Below, piece by piece: positions 24,329 to 33,233 of a DNA stretch of 64,000 nt. The notes beneath the pieces are model-generated. The model searched no databases. It saw nothing but the letters and a program-made list of their open reading frames with translations, and had not been told where the DNA came from. This DNA comes from Bradyrhizobium jicamae (GTDB lineage Bacteria > Pseudomonadota > Alphaproteobacteria > Rhizobiales > Xanthobacteraceae), in contig NZ_JAFCKQ010000033.1 in the NCBI RefSeq assembly GCF_018130215.1, positions 1 to 64,000 on the forward strand, given 5' to 3'. The position numbers were made by a program, and so were the translations under genes. How positions within the stretch are numbered: the stretch's first letter is position 1; each line of letters begins with the position of its first letter.

Positions 24329-25636
24329 TCACTCCTCCGGCGCGTTCTCGATCGGATCGAACCGGTCGGCCTCGAGCCCGAGCAGATTCCAGGATTGCAG
24401 CATATGAGGCGGCAAGGGCGCGGTCGCATCGATCACGCCGCCGCGCGGGTGCGGGATCACGATCCGGCGCGCCAAGAGATGCAGCCGGTTCTGCAGGCCG
24501 CCGGGCAGCTGCCAGTTCTCCTTGTTGAAATACTTGGGATCGCCCACAATCGCGTGATCGATATGTGCCATGTGGGCGCGGAGCTGGTGGGTGCGGCCGG
24601 TCACCGGTTTGAGCGAGACCCAGGCGAGCTTCGTCGCCGAGGTCTCGACCACGGCATAATAGGTCACGGCATGGCTGGCACCCTCGTCGCCGTGGTCTGC
24701 GATCCGCATGATGGTGTCGTCCTCGCCCTCCTCCTTCGCGAGATACGTGGAGATGCGGCCCTGCTTCGGCTTCGGCACGCCCGCAACCAGCGCCCAGTAG
24801 ATCTTGCGCGCCGAGCGATGACGGAACGAACCGGTCAACGCGGTGGCAGCGAAACGGGTCTTGGCGATCAGGAGGCAGCCCGAGGTTTCGCGGTCGAGCC
24901 GGTGCACGAGGCGCGGCTTCTGCCCCTTGGCGTCGCGCATCACCTCCAGCATCTGGTCGACGTGGCGCGTCATGCCGGAGCCGCCCTGCACGGCGAGGCC
25001 CGCGGGCTTGTTCAGCACCAGCACGTCGTCGTCCTCGTAGAGCGTCATCTCCTTCAGCGTGTGCAAGGTCCGGCTTTCGGCCTCGGAGAGCGCGCGGGCC
25101 GCCTTCGGCGCATCGAGCCGCAGCGGCGGGATGCGCACGCTCTGGCCCTCCTCCAGCCGGTCCTTGGAATCGGCGCGCTTGCCGTCGACCCTGAGCTCGC
25201 CCTTCCGCACGATGCGCTGGATGTGGGAGAACGACAGGCCCGGAAACCGCGCCTCGAGGAAGCGGTCGACCCGCATGTTGTTCTCGTCGGCGGTCACCAC
25301 GACGGTCTGCACCTTGGTCGGCAGCTGCGGCTCGGCCGCCTTCGCAGCCGTTGATGCTGCAGGCCCGGAGCGCTCGCGCCGTTCAAGTCGCTCCTGGCGT
25401 GGCTCACGCCGCTCTTGGCGTGGCTCACGCCGCTCTTGGCGTGGCTCACGCCGCTCTTGGCTCGGCTCCGCGAAACGCTGCGGCTTGCCAGCCGCGCGGT
25501 GTGCCGGCGGGCGGTCGCCTGCCTTGCGATCCTCCGTCTTGCGGCTGCGATGTCCCGATCCGCCATTGCCGCGATCCTTGGTTCGATCCTTGCTGCGATC
25601 GCCCGGCGATATCGTTCTCTTGATGCGGCGGCTCAT
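24329..25636 (-). CDS. RluA family pseudouridine synthase with basic repeat-rich N-terminus
   Basis: The 435-residue protein converts uridine to pseudouridine, probably in 23S rRNA (RluC/RluD group). An S4 RNA-binding domain (MRVDRFLEARFPGLSFSHI, VRKGELRVDGKR) lies at about 125-180. The catalytic domain has HRLDRETSG with the active-site Asp, and the RTHQLRAHMAHI and HLLARRI motifs. The first 110 residues are an Arg/Glu/Gln-rich, probably disordered extension with four 7-residue repeats of the form PRQERRE. The start at ATG 25636 (MSRRIKRT) is preferred; the frame upstream has no family sequence. Confidence 0.9.
   Translation of the reverse strand: MSRRIKRTISPGDRSKDRTKDRGNGGSGHRSRKTEDRKAGDRPPAHRAAGKPQRFAEPSQERREPRQERREPRQERREPRQERLERRERSGPAASTAAKAAEPQLPTKVQTVVVTADENNMRVDRFLEARFPGLSFSHIQRIVRKGELRVDGKRADSKDRLEEGQSVRIPPLRLDAPKAARALSEAESRTLHTLKEMTLYEDDDVLVLNKPAGLAVQGGSGMTRHVDQMLEVMRDAKGQKPRLVHRLDRETSGCLLIAKTRFAATALTGSFRHRSARKIYWALVAGVPKPKQGRISTYLAKEEGEDDTIMRIADHGDEGASHAVTYYAVVETSATKLAWVSLKPVTGRTHQLRAHMAHIDHAIVGDPKYFNKENWQLPGGLQNRLHLLARRIVIPHPRGGVIDATAPLPPHMLQSWNLLGLEADRFDPIENAPEE
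25382..25465 (-). repeat. 21-bp tandem repeat inside the RluA gene
   Basis: Four head-to-tail 21-base units (25382-25402, 25403-25423, 25424-25444, 25445-25465). The two middle units are identical; the outer two differ at a few positions. On the coding strand they encode PSQERRE, PRQERRE, PRQERRE and PRQERLE. The unit length is a multiple of three, so copy-number change would keep the frame. Confidence 0.9.
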
Positions 25637-25878
25637 GGTGAATTTTCGGCTCCAGACCTGCATTGTGCCTAGCGCAAATGCAGCGAATCGTCACTGCGGA
25701 ATCGGTGCAAATCCCCGCGCAGCAATCGATCTCCGCCCGAACCGGTCGAAAATGAACCATTGCAGACGTTTGCGCGTTGCGCCGAACCCGGACGCGACGC
25801 CACACCGGCAGTACCACCATTCGGCCCAAATATGCCTTAGCATGGCCGAGTGCGCGGCCATTGCTGCAGGAGCTCGCC

Positions 25879-26093
25879 ATGCGGTTTGCGATTGGGGATG
25901 CGACCGTCGATATCATCGTGCGGAAGCTGCTGATAGCGGCCGGCTCGTGGTGCCAGCCCACTTCCGTGGGAGGCGGTGCGCTCGTATTCGCGCGCACGGA
26001 AACGGCTACGAGCCGGTGTTCGGCGCCAGCAAGGGCCGGCTGCCGTCGGCCCATCCGGCGGACGCAAGCCGGCGCGCCAATGCGCAGCGTTGA
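25879..26093 (+). pseudogene. Metallo-beta-lactamase-fold hydrolase remnant with internal deletion
   Basis: AGGAG (25867-25871) and ATG 25879 begin MRFAIGDATVDIIV, the typical start of MBL-fold metallohydrolases. At about 25920 that frame loses similarity, and another frame continues with RAEAADSGRLVVPAHFRG and ends ARIRAHGNGYEPVFGAS up to a TGA at 26091-26093. The PAHF motif and the GRI..GNGY-like strand are what the last 40 residues of such enzymes look like. The central 200 or more residues, including the HxHxDH zinc site, are missing. So this is a gene collapsed by an out-of-frame internal deletion. Confidence 0.6.
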
Positions 26094-26110
26094 TGTCAGG
26101 GAGTGACGAG

Positions 26111-26566
26111 ATGATACTCAATCCGGATCACATCACTATCGCGGTGGCAGACGCCGGCCCTGCGATCGAGTTCTTCAAACTCCTCGGTTTCAGAAAGGGT
26201 CACGTCGCGACTATCGACGGTGGCGTTCCCGCCCGGTACATGGGCATGCCCGCCATGAAAGCCCAGCACATCACCCTCGTACTCGAAGGAGCAGACCCTC
26301 ATTTCGAAATCCAGCTGCTCGAGTTCGACCCGCCCCCGGGGACCGATCCGGGTGCGCACCCCACGAACCTTCGAACACGGGGCTTCAATCACCTCGCGTT
26401 CCGCGTCGACGACATCGAGGCAATGACCGCACACCTGGTTGCCAATGGTGTAACTGTGCTGAGCGACGAGATGGACTACATCAACCGAAAGCTCCGGCTC
26501 TTCGAGGGACCAGAGGGCATCACATTCGAGCTGGTACAGCAGGACGGTTCAGAGGTTCCTGGCTAG
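26111..26566 (+). CDS. VOC family (glyoxalase/bleomycin-resistance) protein
   Basis: The 151-residue protein has the paired beta-alpha-beta-beta-beta modules of the vicinal oxygen chelate fold. ILNPDHITIAVAD opens the first module with a metal-ligand-type His, GFNHLAFRVDDIEAM opens the second, and FEGPEGITFELVQ supplies a C-terminal Glu. These positions fit a single divalent metal site. Reaction unknown: lyase, dioxygenase and binding-protein members look alike. ATG 26111 is preferred because GGGAG (26099-26103) is well placed; ATG 26093 is in frame but lacks one. It follows the MBL remnant closely. Confidence 0.82.
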   Translation: MILNPDHITIAVADAGPAIEFFKLLGFRKGHVATIDGGVPARYMGMPAMKAQHITLVLEGADPHFEIQLLEFDPPPGTDPGAHPTNLRTRGFNHLAFRVDDIEAMTAHLVANGVTVLSDEMDYINRKLRLFEGPEGITFELVQQDGSEVPG

Positions 26567-26709
26567 GCCCCCACTTGCGACGCGGCATCGCCTGAGCGAT
26601 CGCGATGTCGCGTGACTGCCCTTCACGGCAGTGGACGTTATCTGACGAAGGTCCGCTTTGCGCTATTGCCGCGGCCTGAGCCAAAGGCGGACACCTTCGC
26701 TCCCCATTT

Positions 26710-26725
26710 CGGTCAATATTGACCG
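26710..26725. promoter_or_regulatory. Perfect 16-bp palindrome, operator-like
   Basis: CGGTCAATATTGACCG is a perfect dyad about 88 bases upstream of the gene at 26813. Length and symmetry fit a dimeric regulator site. Just left of it, at about 26648-26699, lies an imperfect inverted repeat with GAAGGTCCGCTTT and AAAGGCGGACACCTTC arms, which resembles a Bradyrhizobium repeat remnant. Confidence 0.4.
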
Positions 26726-26812
26726 CAATGTGGTGCCCGTTAGTTTTTGCACAGCGTGGCTCCGGGAGCCGCGCAGTCGATTTGATCAACCAATGTCATT
26801 TGAAGGACGCCG

Positions 26813-27343
26813 ATGAAACGCGCGACGCTCCTTGCCCTTGGCTTCCTGTGTGCCTGCGTTTGGTCATACGGCAGCGCGAGAGGCCAGACCCCATCCGCTC
26901 CGCCGCTCTCGCTTGCTCCGCCGTCGACAGAGCAGCGTGCGGCGCCTTCGGCCGCCACCGACAGCGCCTCGCCGCCGACGGCGAAGCCCAGGGAACCGCG
27001 AGCGACCGCCGCAAGATCCAGGCCCCCGGCAAAACCCAGTGGCGATGCGTCCCTTGCTCCGAGCGATGCACTCCCGCCGGCGGCGTCCGACAAGGATTTG
27101 TCCACGCCGGTGATCGGCGACACTCGGCCGTCGCTGAATCCAGGCGTCGACTATGACGGCTTCAGCGTCGGCACCGTTGACGACGGTGCACCGTCAGGCC
27201 AGGCGGCCCGCACAACGAGGTCACGCGCTGTAAAAGGCGCCAAGCCCAATTCGGGGACGCATGGCTTTGCGGGGCAGCACTCGGCTGATCAGGAAGATGC
27301 GGCGTTGAAAGGCAAGCTTACGATCTGCCGCGACTGCAAATAG
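26813..27343 (+). CDS. Exported Pro/Ala/Ser-rich protein of unknown function
   Basis: The 176-residue protein has a signal peptide (MKRATLLALGFLCACVWSYGSARG). Residues 25-95 are rich in Pro, Ala and Ser and are probably disordered. The C-terminal part (about 95-176) is polar, with a final LTICRDCK that holds two of its few cysteines (CRDC). A CxxC end could bind metal or form a disulfide. No family was recognised. The 246-base gap upstream contains the palindrome at 26710. Confidence 0.65.
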   Translation: MKRATLLALGFLCACVWSYGSARGQTPSAPPLSLAPPSTEQRAAPSAATDSASPPTAKPREPRATAARSRPPAKPSGDASLAPSDALPPAASDKDLSTPVIGDTRPSLNPGVDYDGFSVGTVDDGAPSGQAARTTRSRAVKGAKPNSGTHGFAGQHSADQEDAALKGKLTICRDCK

Positions 27344-27398
27344 GCCGGCATGGCACCGTGGCGGCAACTGCGAGCCGGTCTGCTGATGATGAGTCAGT

Positions 27399-28064
27399 TC
27401 AGAACAGCCGGACCTGAACCGCGGTGCTGGCCAGCTTCGGTGCACTGGCGTCGACGACCTTCTGGACCTCCGGGAATTTGGCGCGCAGCGCCCTCTCGAC
27501 CTCGTTGCGCAGCGACGAATCGTTCTCCCCCGACACGAACGCGACCGTGCCCGACGCGAGCCGGTTGGCGTCACTGAGCTCGGTGAAATCGGTGTAGACC
27601 GCGTTGGCGCTATAGCCCTGCTGCAGCAGGTAATCCTGCATCTGCATCGCGAGATCCTTGCGCTCGTTGACGTAGAGCACGACGACGACCTTGCCCTTGT
27701 TGACGTCGGCCTCGGGCTTTTCGGCTACCGTCGGAGTGACCCTGGTGGTTTTCTCAAGCGTCTCGACCCGCCGGCGGAGCATCACGATCTGCCGCCTGAC
27801 GTCGGCGCCCTGCTCACCGATTTGCTGGGTCTGGGTCTGCAACTGCTCGCGGACCAGGCTGATCTCGCCGCCGCCGGGCAGCTTGATGGCGAGATTGAGA
27901 ATGGTCGGTGCGACGCACAGCAAGGCCGCGACGCCGAGCACGATGGCGATGCCGTTCGGAATATCGGGATTTTTGAGTATCCTGCGCACCAGCGCCCCGA
28001 TCAGTCCGAGGCCGGCGAGAAGCGGCACCGCGACGATGGCGGCGGTCAGCCAGACATTATCCAT
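27399..28064 (-). CDS. Membrane-anchored protein with coiled coil, unknown function
   Basis: The 221-residue protein has two N-terminal transmembrane segments (about 7-27 and 38-62), a predicted coiled coil (about 70-105: REQLQTQTQQIGEQGADVRRQ and on), a short linker, and a soluble C-terminal domain. That domain begins KVVVVLYVNERKDLAMQMQDYLLQQGY and looks like an alpha/beta fold related to the LytR_C or sporulation-type domains, but I am not sure. It is 51 bases from the RarA gene end and in the same direction. Confidence 0.6.
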   Translation of the reverse strand: MDNVWLTAAIVAVPLLAGLGLIGALVRRILKNPDIPNGIAIVLGVAALLCVAPTILNLAIKLPGGGEISLVREQLQTQTQQIGEQGADVRRQIVMLRRRVETLEKTTRVTPTVAEKPEADVNKGKVVVVLYVNERKDLAMQMQDYLLQQGYSANAVYTDFTELSDANRLASGTVAFVSGENDSSLRNEVERALRAKFPEVQKVVDASAPKLASTAVQVRLF

Positions 28065-28115
28065 TCGGCACCTCCGGAGGTTGCCGAGATACCATACCGC
28101 TATTTCAAGGAGATG

Positions 28116-29450
28116 TCAGCCGCTTCCACGTTGAGCCCGCAGCCTCTGCCAATAGTCCAGCCGCTTGCGGATCTCGCGCTCGAAGCCGCGGTCGGGCGGA
28201 TCGTAGAAGGTCTGGCGTCCCAGCGCTTCCGGGAAATAGTCCTGGCCCGAGAAGGCGTCGGGCATGTCGTGGTCGTATTGATAGCCGGAGCCATAGCCCT
28301 CCGACTTCATCAGCCTGGTCGGCGAGTTGAGAATATGCTTCGGCGGCAGCAGCGAGCCCGCCTGCTTGGCGGTCTGCATCGCCGCGCCGAACGCGGTGTA
28401 GGCCGCGTTCGACTTCGGTGCGGTGGCGAGATAGATCACAGCCTGCGCGATGGCGAGCTCGCCCTCGGGCGAGCCGAGGAAATCATAGGCGTCCTTGGCG
28501 GCGTTGCAGATCACCAGTGCCTGCGGATCGGCAAGGCCGATGTCCTCGATGGCCATGCGCACCACCCGCCGCGCCAGGAACAGCGGATCCTCGCCGGCAT
28601 CGAACATGCGCGCGAGATAATACAGCGCAGCGTCCGGATCGGAGCCGCGCACCGATTTATGCAGCGCCGAGATCAGGTTGTAATGGCCGTCGGCCGACTT
28701 GTCGTAGATCGGCGCGCGGCGTTGCAGGATCTCCTGCAACTGCGCGGCGTTGAAGACCTCGCCCTTGCGCGCGGCACGCCAGACCTCCTCGGCGAGCGTC
28801 AGCGAGGCGCGGCCGTCGCCATCGGCCATCCGCACCAGCACGGCGCGCGCCTCGGCATCGAGCGGCAATTCTTTGCCCTCGATTTTCTCGGCATTGGCGA
28901 ACAGTCTTTCGATCGCGGCCGCATCCAGCGAGTGAAACACCAGCACGCGGGCGCGCGACAAAAGCGCCGCGTTGAGCTCGAAGGACGGATTCTCCGTGGT
29001 GGCGCCGACCAGCACCACGGTGCCGTCCTCCATCACGGGCAGGAAGGAATCCTGCTGCGCGCGGTTGAAGCGGTGCACCTCGTCGACGAACAGCAGCGTG
29101 CCCTTGCCGGTCTCGCGGCGCGCGCGGGCGGCGTCGAACGCCTTCTTCAGGTCGGCGACGCCGGAGAACACCGCCGAGATCTGCTCGAAATGCAGCTCGG
29201 TGGCGTCGGCCAGGAGCCGCGCCACGGTGGTCTTGCCGGTGCCGGGAGGCCCCCAGAATATCAGCGAGCCCAGCGTACGCGTCTCCAGCATGCGCGTCAG
29301 CGCGCCGTCGGGGCCGAGGATGTGGTCCTGGCCGACGACGTCGGAGAGCGAACGCGGGCGCAGCCGGTCCGGTAGCGGATGCGGCGCGTCCTGCTCCATG
29401 CCCGCCGCGGCGAACAGGTTGGCAGCGTCGCGAGGCTGCTTCGGGCTCAC
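28116..29450 (-). CDS. rarA: Replication-associated recombination protein A
   Basis: The 444-residue AAA+ ATPase acts at stalled replication forks (RarA/MgsA, related to eukaryotic Mgs1/WRNIP1). Walker A GPPGTGKTT is at 67-75 and Walker B FVDEVHRF at 111-118; sensor 1 is in VGATTENPSFELN. The C-terminal tetramerisation domain contains ARRVVRMAIEDIGLADPQAL and YKYDHD-like YQYDHDMPDAF. I take GTG 29450 as the start: it lies 7 bases after the protease stop, and the protein then has normal length. ATG 29399 is an alternative. It forms an operon with the protease gene. Confidence 0.92.
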   Translation of the reverse strand: MSPKQPRDAANLFAAAGMEQDAPHPLPDRLRPRSLSDVVGQDHILGPDGALTRMLETRTLGSLIFWGPPGTGKTTVARLLADATELHFEQISAVFSGVADLKKAFDAARARRETGKGTLLFVDEVHRFNRAQQDSFLPVMEDGTVVLVGATTENPSFELNAALLSRARVLVFHSLDAAAIERLFANAEKIEGKELPLDAEARAVLVRMADGDGRASLTLAEEVWRAARKGEVFNAAQLQEILQRRAPIYDKSADGHYNLISALHKSVRGSDPDAALYYLARMFDAGEDPLFLARRVVRMAIEDIGLADPQALVICNAAKDAYDFLGSPEGELAIAQAVIYLATAPKSNAAYTAFGAAMQTAKQAGSLLPPKHILNSPTRLMKSEGYGSGYQYDHDMPDAFSGQDYFPEALGRQTFYDPPDRGFEREIRKRLDYWQRLRAQRGSG

Positions 29451-29457
29451 CTGGCGC

Positions 29458-30870
29458 TCACCCGCCGAGTGTGACGTTGATCTGCTGGCCGCCGCGCACC
29501 AGCGTAATTCGCCAGACCCGCGTCCCTGCCTTCGACGCCTGCTCGAGATCGCGGGTCCGCGCGATCTTCTCGTTGTTGACCGCGAGGATGATGTCGCCCT
29601 TCTGGAAGCCGACATTGGCCGCGGTGCCGTCGTCGGCGAGATCGGTCACCACGACGCCCTCGGTGCCGGCGTCGAGATGCAACTCATCGGCCAGCGCCGG
29701 CGAGATATTGGCAACCTTGGCGCCCTGGAACGGCGAGCGCGCGGTGAGGACGATTTCGTCGCGGTTGGTATCAGGCGCGGTCTCCAGCGGTACGGTGAGC
29801 TTGATCGGCTTGCCGCCGCGCTGCACGTCGATCTGCGCGGTGCCGCCGAGCGGCCTTGTGGCAAAGCGATAATCGAACGCGTTGGGATCATCGATGGCCT
29901 GGCCGTCGATCGCGACGATCAGGTCGGACAGTTTCAGCCCGGCCTTCGACGCCGGACTGTTCGGCGCGACACTGGCGACCAGCGCGCCGCTCGGCAGCTT
30001 CAACCCGAGCGACTCGGCGATCTCGGGCGTCACCGCCTGGAGGCGCGCACCGAGCCACGGCCGCTTCACCGCCTTGCCGCCGCTCTTGGCCGAGGCCACC
30101 ACCACCCTCACCATGTTGGCGGGGATTGCGAAGCCGATGCCCTGCGAGCCGCCGGAGCGCGAGAAGATCGCGGTGTTGATGCCGGCGAGCCGCCCGGTCA
30201 TGTCGACCAGCGCGCCGCCGGAATTGCCGGGATTGATCGCGGCATCGGTCTGGATGAAGAACTGGTAGTCGGTGATGCCGACCTGGGTGCGCGCCAGCGC
30301 CGAGATGATGCCGTGGGTGACGGTCTGGCCGACGCCGAACGGGTTGCCGATCGCGAGCACGACGTCACCGACCTGCAGCCCGTCGGAATTGTCGAAATCG
30401 AGGGTCGCGAACTTTTCTCCGTTGGTGTCCTTCAGCCTGAGCACCGCGAGGTCGCTGCGGCTGTCCTTCAGCACGATCTCGGCCTCGTATTCGCGCTTGT
30501 CGGCGAGCGAGACCTTCACCTGGTCGGCGCCTTCGATCACGTGATTATTGGTCACGACGAGGCCGGACGAATCGACCATCACCCCCGAGCCGAGCGAACG
30601 CTGCATCTGCTCGGGCTGCTGGCCCGGCACGCCGAAGAATCGACGGAAGATCGGATCGTCCAGCAGCGGGTTGCGGTTCTGGATGGTCTTGGCGGCATAG
30701 ACGTTGACCACCGCCGGCCGCACCCGCTGCACGATCGGCGCATAGGACAGCTGGAGCTCCGCCTGCGAGGACGGCACGCGGCGGTCCTGCGCCTGGGCGT
30801 GGCCAAGGCTGCCTGCGACGGCCAGCGCGCCAAGCACGGGAATTGCGGCAAAGCGGATCAATCGGAGCAT
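29458..30870 (-). CDS. DegP/DegQ (HtrA) family periplasmic serine endoprotease
   Basis: The 470-residue protein has a signal peptide (IRFAAIPVLGALAVAGSLGHAQA) and a trypsin-like domain with His110 (TNNHVIEG), Asp140 (SDLAVL) and Ser217 (GNSGGALVD). Two PDZ domains follow at about 270-350 (AVTPEIAESLGLKLPSGALV) and 380-465. It degrades or refolds misfolded envelope proteins. The linker is somewhat short, nearer DegQ than DegP. ATG 30870 is chosen because the signal peptide begins there; the frame extends to 30966 without support. It lies 7 bases before rarA. Confidence 0.93.
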   Translation of the reverse strand: MLRLIRFAAIPVLGALAVAGSLGHAQAQDRRVPSSQAELQLSYAPIVQRVRPAVVNVYAAKTIQNRNPLLDDPIFRRFFGVPGQQPEQMQRSLGSGVMVDSSGLVVTNNHVIEGADQVKVSLADKREYEAEIVLKDSRSDLAVLRLKDTNGEKFATLDFDNSDGLQVGDVVLAIGNPFGVGQTVTHGIISALARTQVGITDYQFFIQTDAAINPGNSGGALVDMTGRLAGINTAIFSRSGGSQGIGFAIPANMVRVVVASAKSGGKAVKRPWLGARLQAVTPEIAESLGLKLPSGALVASVAPNSPASKAGLKLSDLIVAIDGQAIDDPNAFDYRFATRPLGGTAQIDVQRGGKPIKLTVPLETAPDTNRDEIVLTARSPFQGAKVANISPALADELHLDAGTEGVVVTDLADDGTAANVGFQKGDIILAVNNEKIARTRDLEQASKAGTRVWRITLVRGGQQINVTLGG

Positions 30871-31165
30871 TCTCACCTCTTTCGGAAAACGCGGGAATAT
30901 AGGCGCGTTCGTACGGCAAATGAAGGGTATCGGGCTCAATATCTCGTGCCCGTTCGGCCGGTGCAAAACCCGCCACAGGCGGTTTGAAGGCGGCTGTCAA
31001 CCTCATATGATCGATGTCATCTCACTGGGTTGCTTCGCCTGTTGCGCGTCCACAACAAGCGGAACTCCGATCACGTCCTGGGCTGTCGCGCGTCAGTCAC
31101 GCAAGGCTCCTAGGACTCAAGGCTTCGGTGAGCGGGGAATGCAGACATCAACTGGGGAGCGTAGA

Positions 31166-32788
31166 ATGGGTGCGACAAGATTTGGTGCAATCACGATAGG
31201 ACTGGGGCTGGCCGGCGCTCTGGCGACATCGCCGGCACATTCGGAATCCGGCAGCGACGCGGAAATCGCGCTGCTCAAGCAACAGCTCAAGATGCTCGAG
31301 CAGAAGATCGACAAGCTGCAGAAGCAGAGCGATGCGAACGCCGCCACCGCGGCGGCCGCCAACGCCCATGCCAAGGCGGCAGACGCCAAGGCGGCCGATG
31401 CCAAGACTGTCGCGAACGCCAACGCCGCCCTCCCGGTCAAGGGTCCGGTCGCAGCGTCCGGCGTCGTGGTGTCGATGCCGAACAACCGGCCGACGATCTG
31501 CACCGCGGACGACCAGAACTGCATCGCGATCACGGGCCGCATCCACTACGACGTCGGCGGTTACAGGTATCGCCCCGACACGGCAGCGACCACACCGCAG
31601 AAGCTCGACAATGGCGAGAACCTGCGCCGCGCACGCATCGGCATCACCGGCAAATTCCTCAGCGACTGGAATTTCGCGTTGATCTACGACTTCGGCGGGT
31701 CGTCCGACGGCTTCGGCGGCACCGGCGCGGCCGGCGCCGCCCCGGTCGGATTCCTTCCCGGCGGCCAGACATCGGGCGTCGAGAACGCCTATCTGAGCTA
31801 CACCGGCTTCAAGCCGTTCGGCGGCAAGATGGCGATCGAGGGCGGCGTCATGGACCTGCTCTGGACGATGGACGAATCCACCAGCTCCAACGACATCCTG
31901 TTCATGGAGCGCGCCTCGGCCGGCATCATCGCCCAGAACATTGCAGCCGGAGACTTCCGTTCGGCGTTCGGCTCGCGCTGGTGGAACGACCAGCTCTGGG
32001 TCGGCGGCTACGTCACGGGACCGACCTCGGGTTCGATCCACTCCGCGTCCAGCGTCATTCCGGCCGGAACGTCGGAGCAATATGGCGGCGTTGTCCGTGC
32101 CGCCGGCAACCCGATCAACGGCAAGGATTACTCGGTGCACATCGGCGCCGATGCGGAGTGGCTGATCCAGCCGCCGCGCAACCTGGTGACGCAGGCGCAG
32201 ACGCTCACGCTCAGCGACCGACCCGAACTGCGCATCGATCCGACGACGCTGATCTCGACCGGCGCGATCGCCAACGTCTCGGGGGCGCAGGTCTATGGCG
32301 TCGAAGCGGCGGCGACCTATGGCTCGTTCATCGCGCAGGGCGAGTACTACTGGTTCAACATCGATCGCACTGCGAATACGGGCCTGCCGCCGTTCGGCGC
32401 ACCGAGCCTGAAATTCGACGGTGGCTACGCGCAGGTCGGCTACGTGCTGACCGGCGAGACGCACGCCTACAACCCGGCGACGGCCTCCTATGGCGGGATC
32501 AAGCCGGCGAACCCGGTCTCGTTTGCAGGCGGCGGCTGGGGCGCCTGGGAAATCGCCGGGCGCGTGAGCCAGATGAACCTGAACGATCAGCTTGCGACGG
32601 CGGCCGGCATCGCCGGTGGACGGCAAACCGTCTACACCGCAGCCCTGAACTGGTACGTCACCGGCAACGTTCGCTTCATGCTGGACTACCTGCATGGCAC
32701 CATCTCCAAGCAGGCGTCGGCGATCTCGACCGTCGATGCGGGCTCGAAGTTCGACGCGGTGGCGCTGCGCACGCAGGTCGCATGGTGA
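31166..32788 (+). CDS. Phosphate-selective-type porin (OprP/OprO family) with coiled-coil N-terminus
   Basis: The 540-residue protein has a signal peptide (AITIGLGLAGALATSPAHS). After cleavage comes a coiled coil (EIALLKQQLKMLEQKIDKLQ), then an Ala-rich stretch, then a beta-barrel domain with LRRARIGITGKFLSDWNFALIYDFGG, which is typical of OprP/OprO-type trimeric porins, and a C-terminal aromatic residue (QVAW). A trimerising coiled coil before a barrel is familiar in this family. GGGGAG at 31154-31159 supports ATG 31166. It is divergent from the protease gene. Confidence 0.87.
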   Translation: MGATRFGAITIGLGLAGALATSPAHSESGSDAEIALLKQQLKMLEQKIDKLQKQSDANAATAAAANAHAKAADAKAADAKTVANANAALPVKGPVAASGVVVSMPNNRPTICTADDQNCIAITGRIHYDVGGYRYRPDTAATTPQKLDNGENLRRARIGITGKFLSDWNFALIYDFGGSSDGFGGTGAAGAAPVGFLPGGQTSGVENAYLSYTGFKPFGGKMAIEGGVMDLLWTMDESTSSNDILFMERASAGIIAQNIAAGDFRSAFGSRWWNDQLWVGGYVTGPTSGSIHSASSVIPAGTSEQYGGVVRAAGNPINGKDYSVHIGADAEWLIQPPRNLVTQAQTLTLSDRPELRIDPTTLISTGAIANVSGAQVYGVEAAATYGSFIAQGEYYWFNIDRTANTGLPPFGAPSLKFDGGYAQVGYVLTGETHAYNPATASYGGIKPANPVSFAGGGWGAWEIAGRVSQMNLNDQLATAAGIAGGRQTVYTAALNWYVTGNVRFMLDYLHGTISKQASAISTVDAGSKFDAVALRTQVAW

Positions 32789-32795
32789 TGTAGCA

Positions 32796-32825
32796 AGGCC
32801 GGGAGCCTGCACCTGCTCCCGGCCT
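32796..32825. terminator. Bidirectional terminator hairpin between porin and hxlR
   Basis: AGGCCGGGAGC (32796-32806) and GCTCCCGGCCT (32815-32825) are perfectly complementary 11-base arms with an 8-base loop. They lie in the 59-base gap between the convergent porin gene and the HxlR gene. No U-run follows on either strand. Confidence 0.6.
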
Positions 32826-32847
32826 CCCCTTCACGATGGTGTCGCGG

Positions 32848-33225
32848 CTACGCTGCCCGCTTCGGTTTCCGCACGACCTCCGGCGGCGGCGCGCAGGACA
32901 GCCGCTCCTGATGGCCCTCGCCCCATGCCTTCAGAATATCGATCACCGGGCGCAGGCTCTCGCCGAGTTCGGACAACGTGTATTCGACGCGCGGCGGCAC
33001 CTCGGCATAGACCTTGCGGATCACGAGCTTGTCGTCCTCGAGCGCACGCAGCTGCTTGGTCAGCATGCGCTGGGTGATGCCGGGCATCCGCCGCCGCAAT
33101 TCGCCGAAGCGCTGGGTGCCGGCCTGCAGGTGAAACAGGATCACGCCCTTCCATTTGCCGTCGATCAGGTCGAGGGCCGCCTCGACCGCGCAGCCCGGCC
33201 GGCGCGCGAAATTCTTCCGTTTCAT
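32848..33225 (-). CDS. HxlR family transcriptional regulator
   Basis: The 125-residue winged-helix protein shows the family hallmarks: an N-terminal Cys12 (RRPGCAVEAALDLIDGKWKGVILFHL), RFGELRRRMPGITQRMLTKQLRALE as the recognition region, and VPPRVEYTLSELGESLRPVIDILKAWGE. In YodB-type members the N-terminal cysteine senses quinones or thiol stress. The divergent quinone-reductase-like gene 185 bases away is its likely target. Its leader contains the unusual tandem repeat at 33234-33302. Confidence 0.9.
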   Translation of the reverse strand: MKRKNFARRPGCAVEAALDLIDGKWKGVILFHLQAGTQRFGELRRRMPGITQRMLTKQLRALEDDKLVIRKVYAEVPPRVEYTLSELGESLRPVIDILKAWGEGHQERLSCAPPPEVVRKPKRAA

Positions 33226-33233
33226 GCGGGTAT

